From Paraferrimonas sp. SM1919 (GTDB lineage Bacteria > Pseudomonadota > Gammaproteobacteria > Enterobacterales > Shewanellaceae), in contig NZ_WINH01000010.1 in assembly GCF_010993985.1 (NCBI RefSeq), positions 62,001 through 126,000 of the forward strand: a DNA stretch of 64,000 nucleotides, written 5' to 3'. Positions within the stretch are counted from its first letter, which is position 1. Each line of letters starts with the position of its first letter. The notes beneath the pieces are model-generated. The model made no database searches and was not told the origin of the DNA. It saw only the letters and a list, made by a program, of their open reading frames with translations. Below, piece by piece: positions 38,487-46,907 of this stretch. Position numbers and translations under genes: made by a program.

Positions 38487-40013
38487 ATGGAACAGGCACT
38501 AAAAATTACCATAGTTGGCGGCGGCAGCGCCGGTTGGTTAAGCGCTGGATTGATTGCCAGCCAAAACCCCAATGTACAAGTCAGCTTAATAGAATCGGCC
38601 AATATTCCAACCATAGGCGTGGGCGAAGGTACCTGGCCGTCAATGCGTGAAACCTTGTCAAAAATTGGTATTGATGAAAACCAATTTTTAGCCTTTACCA
38701 ATGCCAGTTTTAAACAGGGTTCGCAGTTTGTAAACTGGCATAAACCTAACAGCAATTATTACCACCCGTTTACCCAACCCATTAATTACTATCAGTTAAA
38801 CTTGGGTCCCTATTGGCAGCCCCATGCTGATAAAGTGAATTTTGCGGCGGCGGTATCATCCCAAGTGGCGGTCTGTGATGCTAATTTAGCCCCGAAAACC
38901 ACCATTCAAAAGCCTTACCAAGGCAGCTTAAATTATGGCTACCACCTTGATGCAGTAAAATTTGCCCAGCTTTTAACCCAGCATTGCACCCAAGTACTCA
39001 AAGTGGAGCATATTATTGGCGATGTGGTTGCTATTACTAATGATAATCTAGGCTATATCAAACAAGTGCAGCTTGAGTGTGGCAACACCATTAAAGGTGA
39101 CTTATTTATAGATTGCACCGGTTCTAAATCGCTACTGTTGAATAAGCACTATGGAGTTGAATTTAAGGGGCTTGAGCATGTGTTATTAAATGACAGCGCA
39201 GTGGCGGCCCAGCAGCCCTATCAAGATCCCCAACAAGAGATTGTCTCGCATACGATATCTACCGCCACTGATATCGGTTGGATATGGGACATCGGTCTGC
39301 AAAACCGCCGCGGTACCGGCCATGTATTCAGCTCTAAACACGCCAGTTTTGAACAAGCTAAAGATGAGCTAAAAGCTTATTTAGGGGATGAACAAGAACA
39401 GCTTAGTTACCGCCATATTCAATTTAAGCCGGGCCACCATAAGACCTTTTGGCATAAAAACTGTGTCGCTATTGGCATGTCAGCAGGCTTTATTGAACCC
39501 TTAGAAGCATCAGCCTTGGCGCTGATAGAGCAGGGTGCTAACCTAGTGGCGAACCAACTGCCCCAAGACCGTAGTCATATGCAAATGCTGGCGGATATTT
39601 ATAACCACACCATGCTGCGCCACTGGCAAGATATTATCGAGTTTTTAAAGCTGCACTATGTGTTATCTACTAATGACAGTGATTACTGGCAGGCGCAAAA
39701 ACATCAGGACAGCATACCGACAAGTTTGCAGCAAAAATTAGCATTATGGCGTTACCAGTTACCCCATGTGATGCCGAATCAATACAACTACAACCTATTT
39801 CCATCGGCCAGTTATTTGTATGTATTACTAGGTATGGGCTGGCAGCTAAACAATACCGTCAACAACCCCAAATTACAGGCCATGGCCAATCAAAGTTTTA
39901 ACGATAATGTGCGCCAAACTAATCGCTTATTATCCATGTTGCCAAGCAACAGGCAGCTCTTAAATCACTTAACGAATAACCAAAATAATAAATCAGGGAC
40001 AGACAATGACTAA
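38487..40013 (+). CDS. Flavin-dependent tryptophan-halogenase-like protein 1
   Basis: A Trp_halogenase family (PF04820) flavoprotein of 508 residues. The FAD motif GGGSAGW is at residues 11-17. The lysine that handles hypohalous acid in characterised enzymes has a clear counterpart in NASFK (K76), and the conserved glutamate lies in EPLEAS (E340). The WxWxIP hallmark is changed to WIWDIG (265-270), with Gly for Pro. It is the first gene of a six-gene operon and overlaps sapC by 8 bases. Substrate and even halogenation activity are unknown; receptor-linked members of this family may act on indoles or larger substrates. Confidence 0.87.
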   Translation: MEQALKITIVGGGSAGWLSAGLIASQNPNVQVSLIESANIPTIGVGEGTWPSMRETLSKIGIDENQFLAFTNASFKQGSQFVNWHKPNSNYYHPFTQPINYYQLNLGPYWQPHADKVNFAAAVSSQVAVCDANLAPKTTIQKPYQGSLNYGYHLDAVKFAQLLTQHCTQVLKVEHIIGDVVAITNDNLGYIKQVQLECGNTIKGDLFIDCTGSKSLLLNKHYGVEFKGLEHVLLNDSAVAAQQPYQDPQQEIVSHTISTATDIGWIWDIGLQNRRGTGHVFSSKHASFEQAKDELKAYLGDEQEQLSYRHIQFKPGHHKTFWHKNCVAIGMSAGFIEPLEASALALIEQGANLVANQLPQDRSHMQMLADIYNHTMLRHWQDIIEFLKLHYVLSTNDSDYWQAQKHQDSIPTSLQQKLALWRYQLPHVMPNQYNYNLFPSASYLYVLLGMGWQLNNTVNNPKLQAMANQSFNDNVRQTNRLLSMLPSNRQLLNHLTNNQNNKSGTDND

Positions 40014-40746
40014 CGTACAGTTACTGAATCAAAACGATCACCAAAACGTAAAAATTAATACCGCCCGTTCAGTTGAATTAGGCGATAACCTGTGGACCAG
40101 CATTACTTTTTTAGAAGAGTTTCGTAATGTGCAGCAGTGTTACCCAATTTTCTTCCAAAAAGATCAGCAATCGGGTCGTTTCTTGCCCCATGCCATGTTT
40201 GGTTTCCAACATAATGAAAACCTATTCCTAACTGAGCAAGGTTGGGACGCCAGCTACATTCCTGTTTCGGTAAAGCGCTTGCCATTTTTAATCGGTATGC
40301 AAAAGCAAGTGATTGATGGTAAAGAAAGAAGCAACCGTGTTATCCATATCGACATGGACAGCCCAAGGGTATCTGAGTCTCAAGGCGAGCCGCTGTTTAA
40401 CCTTGATGGCAGCCCAACCGACTACCTAAAAGATGCCGGCAATATGCTTGAGCTTATGCACCATGGTCTAGAAAGCACCCAGAAGTTTATCGATGCCATT
40501 TGTGAGTTAGAATTACTCGAGTCTTTCACCCTAGACATTACCCTAAACGATGGCTCAGAAAACCAAATGATAGGTTTTTACACCATCAATGAAGACTTAT
40601 TAAACGATTTAACCGCCGAGCAATTGGCAGGCCTACACAAGCAGGGCTACTTACAAGCGATTTATATGATCATTGCCTCCCAGTCTCACGTACGTGAGTT
40701 GGTGCGCCGTAAGAACGCCACTGTAATGCAGGCACAAACGGCTTAA
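40006..40746 (+). CDS. SapC-like protein
   Basis: A 246-residue member of the SapC family, recognised from its overall pattern, including the conserved YPIFFQKD early segment and the C-terminal QSHVRELVRRKN. The family was named after a Campylobacter S-layer-associated gene, but its biochemical role is unknown. No signal peptide or membrane helix is visible, so it is probably cytoplasmic. It overlaps halogenase 1 by 8 bases and precedes the cupin gene by 27 bases. SapC genes recur next to TonB receptors, halogenase-like and cupin genes in Proteobacteria, suggesting a joint function. Confidence 0.85.
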   Translation: MTNVQLLNQNDHQNVKINTARSVELGDNLWTSITFLEEFRNVQQCYPIFFQKDQQSGRFLPHAMFGFQHNENLFLTEQGWDASYIPVSVKRLPFLIGMQKQVIDGKERSNRVIHIDMDSPRVSESQGEPLFNLDGSPTDYLKDAGNMLELMHHGLESTQKFIDAICELELLESFTLDITLNDGSENQMIGFYTINEDLLNDLTAEQLAGLHKQGYLQAIYMIIASQSHVRELVRRKNATVMQAQTA

Positions 40747-40773
40747 CGCTGAGCTAAGAAAAGTAATCGGATA

Positions 40774-41790
40774 ATGGAATACATAGAACAACTGCAACCC
40801 ATAGCTGAGTATCAAGCTGATGATTTGGCTAAGGTACTACCTAAATTAACGACACAAAATCAGCCGGCAGTATTTAGGGGCGTAGCCAACCATTGGCCGT
40901 TAGTGCAGCAGGCCAAACAATCCGATGAAGCCCTGCTTGATTATCTAGAGCAGGGTTACACTGGGCGTGACATTGTTGCCTATCAATTGCCAGCCGAACA
41001 GCAGGGCAGGGTGTTCTATGACGATTCTGTGCAGGGCTTTAACTACAGCTCAGCCCAAATTAAGCTCAGTCAATTATTAGGGGCGCTAGCCTCTGAGTCA
41101 GCCTCGGGTGGTAAACAGGGCTTTTACATGGGTTCTACCGAAGCTAATTCGCTGATCAATGGCTTTACGGATGCTCACCCTTTAGCCATTTCGCAAACAG
41201 AACTCACCAGTTTGTGGTTAGGTAACCGCACTCGGGTGGCGGCCCATTACGATTACCCCAATAATTTAGCCGTTTGTGGCGGTGGTCGCCGCCGCTTTAC
41301 CCTGTTTCCGCCTGAACAACTCGCCAATCTTTACCCAGGGCCATTATTGTTTGCTCCAGGTGGTCAGGAAATTTCTATGGTCGATTTCGATAATCCAGAT
41401 TGGCAGCAATTTCCTAAGTTTAAACAGGCTTTAGAACATGGGCTAACGGTAACCCTAGAAGCGGGTGATGCCCTGTTTATACCGAGCATGTGGTGGCACC
41501 ATGTGGAAGGGCTGGATGATATTAACTTGTTAGTGACCCATTGGTGGAAACAAACCCCAAGCCAAAGTGGACGACCTATGGATGCGCTGCTACACAGTAT
41601 TTTAAATATCCGCGGGCTTGATAAATTCGAGCGTAAACACTGGCAGCGGCTGTTTGATTATTATGTGTTTGCCGATAACCAACATGGGCATATTCCAGCG
41701 CAAGCCTTAGGGATATTGCAGCAACCAATTAGCGCCAAAAATAGCCAAAGACTTAGAGCTATGTTGGCTGAGAAATTAAAGTATCAATAA
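40774..41790 (+). CDS. Cupin/JmjC-like protein, candidate Fe(II)/2OG dioxygenase
   Basis: A 338-residue Cupin_8 (JmjC-like) protein. An N-terminal motif QPAVFRGVANHWP is typical. The facial-triad candidates are H and D in AAHYDYPN and a later histidine in MWWHHVEG, consistent with Fe(II) and 2-oxoglutarate use. Members of this fold hydroxylate amino-acid side chains or small molecules. No signal peptide is seen. It lies between sapC and halogenase 2, and its stop codon overlaps the next start by one base. The substrate is unknown. Confidence 0.85.
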   Translation: MEYIEQLQPIAEYQADDLAKVLPKLTTQNQPAVFRGVANHWPLVQQAKQSDEALLDYLEQGYTGRDIVAYQLPAEQQGRVFYDDSVQGFNYSSAQIKLSQLLGALASESASGGKQGFYMGSTEANSLINGFTDAHPLAISQTELTSLWLGNRTRVAAHYDYPNNLAVCGGGRRRFTLFPPEQLANLYPGPLLFAPGGQEISMVDFDNPDWQQFPKFKQALEHGLTVTLEAGDALFIPSMWWHHVEGLDDINLLVTHWWKQTPSQSGRPMDALLHSILNIRGLDKFERKHWQRLFDYYVFADNQHGHIPAQALGILQQPISAKNSQRLRAMLAEKLKYQ

Positions 41791-43298
41791 TGGAAACCAA
41801 GCGAATGAATGCAAAACCAATAAAAAAACTGGTCATTGCTGGTGGCGGTACCGCAGGCTGGATGGCCGCAGCCACCTTCTCTAAATTAATGGGGAAAGGT
41901 TTAGACATTACCCTGGTTGAATCCGATGCCATTGGCACAGTAGGGGTAGGCGAGGCCACCATTCCTACTTTGCATAACCTACACCGAATTCTCGATATTA
42001 ACGAAAAAGAATTTATGGCTAAGACTAATGCCACCATTAAGCTAGGCATTAACTTTGAAAATTGGAAAGCACAGCAGCATGAGTATTTTCATTCTTTTGG
42101 CTATTTAGGTCGTAATTCTTGGGCAACCAGCTTCCAACACTTTTGGAAAAAAGGGGTTGAGCTTGGCCTTGCCAGCCCAGAAATTGGGGACTACTGCCCC
42201 GAGCATCTAGGGGCCCGTGAAGGTCGCTATGCCATCTTAAATAAGCAGGATTTAAATTATGCCTATCACCTAGATGCCACTAAGTATGCCCAGTTCCTAA
42301 GACAAATGGCCGAAGAACATGGCTGTACCCGCATTGAAGGCATGATTGAGCAAGTGAATACCTGTAAAGAGACCGGCAATATTAGTGAACTGGTACTGCA
42401 AAGCGGTCAGGTAATTGAAGGGGATTTCTTTATCGATTGCTCCGGCTTTAAGGCATTATTGATTGAAAAAACCTTGCATGTGGGCTATCACGATTGGTCA
42501 GATATTTTGCCAATGGATAGCGCCGTTGCGGTGCAAACCCAAAAGTTAGACAATGCCCCAGCCTTTACCCGCTCAATTGCCCATGATGCCGGCTGGCAGT
42601 GGCAAATTCCACTGCAAACCCGTACCGGTAACGGCATTGTATTTTGCTCTAAATACATGACTAATGAGCAAGCCATTGACAAACTGCTCAGCAACATTAA
42701 CGGCGAACCCATTAATCAACCAAGGGTGATTAACTTTAAAACCGGGACCCGTAAACAGCACTGGCACAAAAACTGTGTTGCCATTGGCCTATCTAGCGGT
42801 TTTATTGAACCATTAGAGTCCACTAGCATTCATCTATTCCAGCGCAGCATTTTACGCTTGGTACAGCTGTTTCCACAGGCCGGGTTATCCCAGCAATCTA
42901 TTGATGAATTTAACAGCCAAACCCTAGAAGAAATTGAAAACGTGCGTGATTTTGTGGTGTTGCATTATCACTTAACTCAGCGTGACGATTCCCAATTTTG
43001 GCAATACTGTAAGGGCATGCAGGTGCCAGCGGGGCTAAAGCATAGAATGCAAATGTTTGAAAACACTGGCCATACGTTCAAAAAAGACATTGAGATCTTT
43101 GGTGAAAGTTCCTGGGTACAGGTGATGTTAGGTCAGGGCTTAACCCCTAAAACCTACCATCCTGCGGTAGATTTAATGCCAGAAGCTGAACTGAAAAAGT
43201 TCTTAGATAATATTGCCGAGAATGCCAAATCTAAGGTGGCGAATTGGCCATCGCATTTGCAGTTTATTGCTCATTATTGTCCGAGTAATTTCGACTAA
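41790..43298 (+). CDS. Flavin-dependent tryptophan-halogenase-like protein 2
   Basis: A second PF04820 flavoprotein (502 residues), well diverged from halogenase 1. All halogenase hallmarks are intact: GGGTAGW (18-24), the active-site lysine in NATIK (K84), WQWQIP (269-274) and the glutamate in EPLEST (E343). It is therefore the better candidate for a true halogenase of the pair. The start overlaps the cupin stop and its own stop overlaps the next gene, so expression is coupled. Flavin must be supplied reduced by a reductase, and none is encoded in the operon. Confidence 0.9.
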   Translation: METKRMNAKPIKKLVIAGGGTAGWMAAATFSKLMGKGLDITLVESDAIGTVGVGEATIPTLHNLHRILDINEKEFMAKTNATIKLGINFENWKAQQHEYFHSFGYLGRNSWATSFQHFWKKGVELGLASPEIGDYCPEHLGAREGRYAILNKQDLNYAYHLDATKYAQFLRQMAEEHGCTRIEGMIEQVNTCKETGNISELVLQSGQVIEGDFFIDCSGFKALLIEKTLHVGYHDWSDILPMDSAVAVQTQKLDNAPAFTRSIAHDAGWQWQIPLQTRTGNGIVFCSKYMTNEQAIDKLLSNINGEPINQPRVINFKTGTRKQHWHKNCVAIGLSSGFIEPLESTSIHLFQRSILRLVQLFPQAGLSQQSIDEFNSQTLEEIENVRDFVVLHYHLTQRDDSQFWQYCKGMQVPAGLKHRMQMFENTGHTFKKDIEIFGESSWVQVMLGQGLTPKTYHPAVDLMPEAELKKFLDNIAENAKSKVANWPSHLQFIAHYCPSNFD

Positions 43299-43978
43299 TG
43301 CATGTTAAAGCTTTTGAAGTAGGGGCAGGCAAACATCAGGCCCTACAAATATTTGATGTCGATATTGATCACCAATATTGGCGTCAATATGCCCTTAATG
43401 ACGGTCAATTAGTTAAAGAGCAACAAAGTTATTACCCTGGTAAGCGGGCGCCGTTACCTAAAAAGTATGTGCAACAGCTTTTTAGTGCCATCGCGCCATA
43501 TCTCTATCAGCATTTGGGTTTGACTCAAAATCATGGTTTACAGCCAACCAATGCCGTGTTCTCTGTGGTGGCTAAATCACCACAAGAATTAGCCATAAAC
43601 CAAAAGTACCCACATATTGATAATACTAAAGCCAATAGCTTAGCGATTATGCATTACTTATCGGAGCATAAGCATGGGGGAACCGGGTTGTTTAGGCATA
43701 AGCAAACCGGACTTGAGCGCATTAACGCCAATGTTGAGCAACAATACCTAGCCGCCACAACAGCATCAGACTTTATCAATGATTATCAATCATCAGGTTA
43801 CTTGCAGGGTAGTGATAGCCATTATGAGCTGATTCATCGTTTTGATTACTGCGATAACTCAGTGGTGGTTTACCCAGCTAATTTGCTCCATTGTGGCTTA
43901 ATTAATGCCCAGCAAGACTTAAATTCACAATCGCCTAGACTCACGGCGAATGTTTTTGTTGATATTGTTTCTAAGTAA
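43298..43978 (+). CDS. DUF6445-like protein, possible second 2OG-type oxygenase
   Basis: A 226-residue protein that I recognise as resembling the DUF6445 family found in such loci. The sequence contains YPHIDNTK (an HxD pair), then GGTGLFRHKQTG, and a distal histidine in NLLHCGLI. That order fits a double-stranded beta-helix Fe(II)/2-oxoglutarate oxygenase, although a 2OG-binding arginine is only tentative (SPRLTANVFVDI). No signal peptide is seen. The start overlaps the halogenase 2 stop by one base. The function is unassigned. Confidence 0.7.
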   Translation: MHVKAFEVGAGKHQALQIFDVDIDHQYWRQYALNDGQLVKEQQSYYPGKRAPLPKKYVQQLFSAIAPYLYQHLGLTQNHGLQPTNAVFSVVAKSPQELAINQKYPHIDNTKANSLAIMHYLSEHKHGGTGLFRHKQTGLERINANVEQQYLAATTASDFINDYQSSGYLQGSDSHYELIHRFDYCDNSVVVYPANLLHCGLINAQQDLNSQSPRLTANVFVDIVSK

Positions 43979-43982
43979 GTAA

Positions 43983-44867
43983 ATGCATTTATCTCTATTC
44001 AGACGAACGCTAAACCATTTTAAATTACCTATTCTACTGAGTTTTAGCTGGATTGCTGTTTTTGTGGTTATTAAAGGCTTCAATGGTTACCTAGAGGTAA
44101 TTGCTGAACACTACCCTATTGCAATTACCATGCTGTTTGGGTCTATGGTTGCAGGTGGTACACCATTAGGGGGAGGGGCTGTGGCATTTCCGGTCATGAC
44201 CAAACTACTTGGCTATAGCCCAGAATTCGCAAAGCAATTTAGCTTAGCTATCCAAACGGTGGGAATGGGAACTGCCAGTTTCTTTATTCTGCATAAACAG
44301 ATCCCAGTATACAAGCCTGTATTAATTCATACTATGCCAGCCGCGTGTCTAGGTGTGTTAAGCAGTCTGATTTTATTTTCTGATGTTTTTCCTTTGGTGG
44401 TATTAAAAGTACTATTTAGTAGCTTTTTATTATTTGTTTTTGTGGTGCTCATTAAATTGGAATATCAGCCACAAAAGCAACTAAGCCATAGTTCGATAAA
44501 TGGTACAGCGAGTTTAATCGGTTTTTGTGGCGGCGTACTTAGTGGCTTAATTGGTTCAGGAGCCGATATGCTGGTGTTTGCCTTTGCCGCGTTGTTACTT
44601 GGTATTCCTCTGAGAATGGCCATTGCAACATCGGTATTAGTGATGGCGACAACTTCATTAGTGGCAACGGCATATCATTTTGTAGTCCTTAGTGGCGAGA
44701 ACCAGCGATTATTGGAGTTGTTGCTTAGCGCTATTCCAGTAGTGAGCATTGGTGCTCCATTAGGGGCTTTATTATGCTATTTAATCCCTCATCGACTTTT
44801 GTTGCTTCTTATTTTGAGCTTGATAATGACCGAAGTGCTGACGACGGTTGATTTTTTGCTGCAATAA
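43983..44867 (+). CDS. TauE/SafE-family permease
   Basis: A hydrophobic 294-residue inner-membrane protein with about eight helices and the two TauE repeats; GGTPLGGGAVAFPVM and LSGLIGSGADMLVFA are the paired conserved segments. The family exports or imports sulfite, sulfonates, or small organic anions. It starts 4 bases after the DUF6445-like gene, so it probably belongs to the same operon and may move an anionic product or substrate of the oxidative enzymes. Transport substrate cannot be read from sequence. Confidence 0.88.
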   Translation: MHLSLFRRTLNHFKLPILLSFSWIAVFVVIKGFNGYLEVIAEHYPIAITMLFGSMVAGGTPLGGGAVAFPVMTKLLGYSPEFAKQFSLAIQTVGMGTASFFILHKQIPVYKPVLIHTMPAACLGVLSSLILFSDVFPLVVLKVLFSSFLLFVFVVLIKLEYQPQKQLSHSSINGTASLIGFCGGVLSGLIGSGADMLVFAFAALLLGIPLRMAIATSVLVMATTSLVATAYHFVVLSGENQRLLELLLSAIPVVSIGAPLGALLCYLIPHRLLLLLILSLIMTEVLTTVDFLLQ

Positions 44868-44921
44868 AGCGACAGTTGAAAAAAAATCTTTAATTTAAAT
44901 TGCTGTTTTTTGTATTATTTG

Positions 44922-44949
44922 TTTGAAATTTGTACATATTGTCTATAAT
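44922..44949 (+). promoter_or_regulatory. Putative sigma-70 promoter of the OMP gene
   Basis: A perfect -10 box TATAAT (44944-44949) lies 16 bases after TTTGAA (44922-44927), or 15 after TTGAAA. It would serve the outer-membrane protein gene 100 bases downstream. Confidence 0.55.
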
Positions 44950-45049
44950 TTGATCTGACTTAGGAAGTTTATTCAACTAAGTTGTGCTAAATTTTTAAGT
45001 CAGACTATTAATTATACAATTTTTCGGAATTCACAAAGGAATAGCAACT

Positions 45050-45604
45050 ATGGATGTTCGCTCTACTTTACTCCCAGTGATTTTGCTTGCAGGTGTGGGT
45101 AATGCCTATGCTGCTGATCACTCTGTTGAAACCCCTTTTTATCTTTCTGTTGAAGCTTCAAAATCTAAATTTGGCGACCTGGGAGAAGGTGTAACCTCAG
45201 TCACTGGTGTGGATGACGAAGATAATGGCTACAGCTTTGGTGTTGGTTTCGTAGCTAATGACTGGTTAGCCGTGGAAATGGGCTACGTTGATTTTGGTAA
45301 AGCCAAGCTAAAAGATGTTGCGGGTTCTTACAGTGCCACTGCACTCGAATTTACTGCTATCGCCAGCTTCGAATTTGTCGACAATGCCAGTATTTATGCG
45401 AAATTAGGTACAGCGCATTTTGATTGGGATGCACAGGGTGAAGGGGTTTTTAATGACAACAAAGACTGGACCTCTACGGTGGGTGCCGGTTTAGCTTATG
45501 ACTTTAATGCTGCGTTTTCTGCCAAAATAGAGTATCAAAATTATACTAATGTTGGTGGTCCAAATATCGCCCAAACCTCTTTAGGTTTGCGCTACCGCTT
45601 TTAG
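45050..45604 (+). CDS. OmpA-like small outer-membrane beta-barrel protein
   Basis: A 184-residue protein with a signal peptide (about residues 1-21, ending NAYA) and alternating hydrophobic strands typical of an 8-stranded barrel: LAVEMGYVDFG, ALEFTAIASFEF, FSAKIEYQNY. It ends in RYRF with a terminal phenylalanine, the outer-membrane sorting signal. Such proteins resemble the OmpA transmembrane domain. AAAGGAAT precedes the start. The lipoprotein gene follows 12 bases later, so the two are probably co-transcribed and may work together at the outer membrane. Confidence 0.85.
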   Translation: MDVRSTLLPVILLAGVGNAYAADHSVETPFYLSVEASKSKFGDLGEGVTSVTGVDDEDNGYSFGVGFVANDWLAVEMGYVDFGKAKLKDVAGSYSATALEFTAIASFEFVDNASIYAKLGTAHFDWDAQGEGVFNDNKDWTSTVGAGLAYDFNAAFSAKIEYQNYTNVGGPNIAQTSLGLRYRF

Positions 45605-45616
45605 GGAGAAATTTTG

Positions 45617-46675
45617 ATGAAACAAGGAACTAAGATGAAAACCAAGTTATTAATCACTGCTTTGACGGCGGGCATTATCGCCGCTTGTGGCAGCGATAAT
45701 GTTAACTTTGTAGTGGTGGATACGCCACCACCACCGGTTGAAACTATTGAAATTCAAGCGTTTGATGGCCCGGTAACCTTAATGGATACCGTGGCTAATT
45801 GTGGTAGTACTTCTTACAATGGTACCCCAACAGACATTAATGGATATAGTTATTTCTCAAGTAATACTGCTGGAGACGTAGTAAATACGCCACAAAACTG
45901 TAGCTACACCTTTACTGCTAGCACTGAATCAGTGGATGCTGCTAATGGTAAGTCGATGGCTGGGGCAGTATATAAAGCGCCAATAGGTATGTTTGCGGTG
46001 GGACAACCTAAAGCGGCATCACCGGTGACAACCCTACTGACTAATATATTAGGTGATCAGCCTTATGATGACTCAACAGCGTCTGAGTTGATTGAAGATT
46101 TAGGCCTAGGAACAGCCTTATCTGAAGCGGGTGTAAGTGTGATTGAATTTCTTTCAAACCCGGAAGAGTCGATCGAGACCATTAAGGCGCTTGCAACCCC
46201 AGGCTCATACTCTAGGGTAGTAACTGTGACTCAGGCTCTACACGATGTATTGATTGCAGCCCCTGATGGCGCAACACCGGAGCAAATGGTGACGGTAACT
46301 AACAATGCCACAGCTGTGGTTTTGAGGGACTACCCTAATTTTCCAGAAAGTAATGGTGAGCAAGTTTACTTTGATATTAAATCTGCTTTAGTGACGCCTA
46401 CCCTTCCAGGTAAAACATTATTCGATGAAGTTGCCGAAAAACTTTGGACTCCAGAAGAGGTCAACGCCGTTGGTGGGGTTGGTGTAAGTCCGGCTAAACC
46501 ATGTGATGAAAACTCTGGCACGGCAGGCTGTCAGGTGCAGGAAACACCTGAGTGTCAAGCGCCAGCCGTTTGGGATGAAGACAGATTGGAATGTATGTTA
46601 CCAGATGGTGGGTTGGGTACAGGCTCAGGCTCAGGTTCGGGTACTGGCGGCAGTGGCGGCGGAACAGGTGGTTAA
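45617..46675 (+). CDS. Lipoprotein of unknown function with Cys-rich and Gly/Ser tail
   Basis: Not recognised. A lipoprotein signal ends at AGIIAAC, so the mature protein is membrane-anchored. A proline run (PPPPVE) follows the lipidated Cys. The middle contains a beta-rich part with two cysteines, then an all-alpha-looking part. Near the C-terminus, CDENSGTAGCQ...CQ...CML gives four cysteines within about 35 residues. The last 19 or so residues are almost only Gly, Ser and Thr. I chose ATG 45617, right after the GGGAGA site; another ATG lies at 45635. A terminator follows. Confidence 0.75.
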   Translation: MKQGTKMKTKLLITALTAGIIAACGSDNVNFVVVDTPPPPVETIEIQAFDGPVTLMDTVANCGSTSYNGTPTDINGYSYFSSNTAGDVVNTPQNCSYTFTASTESVDAANGKSMAGAVYKAPIGMFAVGQPKAASPVTTLLTNILGDQPYDDSTASELIEDLGLGTALSEAGVSVIEFLSNPEESIETIKALATPGSYSRVVTVTQALHDVLIAAPDGATPEQMVTVTNNATAVVLRDYPNFPESNGEQVYFDIKSALVTPTLPGKTLFDEVAEKLWTPEEVNAVGGVGVSPAKPCDENSGTAGCQVQETPECQAPAVWDEDRLECMLPDGGLGTGSGSGSGTGGSGGGTGG

Positions 46676-46695
46676 TGCCAATTGAGTACCTTTTG

Positions 46696-46733
46696 AAACC
46701 GCTTGGGGCAACCCAAGCGGTTTTTGTTTTTTT
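46696..46733 (+). terminator. Intrinsic terminator after the lipoprotein gene
   Basis: A 12-base perfect stem (46696-46707 with 46712-46723), loop GCAA (a stable GNRA tetraloop), and a long T-rich tail. Very strong rho-independent terminator. Confidence 0.93.
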
Positions 46734-46907
46734 TGTGTTGAATTGGTGTAGCCACACTTGTGGTAGCAATGCTGTGGGGATGTTGCTGGGAACATTAATA
46801 CCTTAGGTTTTGTGATCTGGGTCGCTAAAAAAATGTGAACTATTGCATACAATAGCCATCGTTGAGGGGTTAGCCTCAGGATAAATAAATTATTCTAAAT
46901 AGGGTAA

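Noticed and set aside
46810..46830. Possible CRP site before the tsx-like gene
   Set aside because: Only the TGTGA half matches; the second half is poor.
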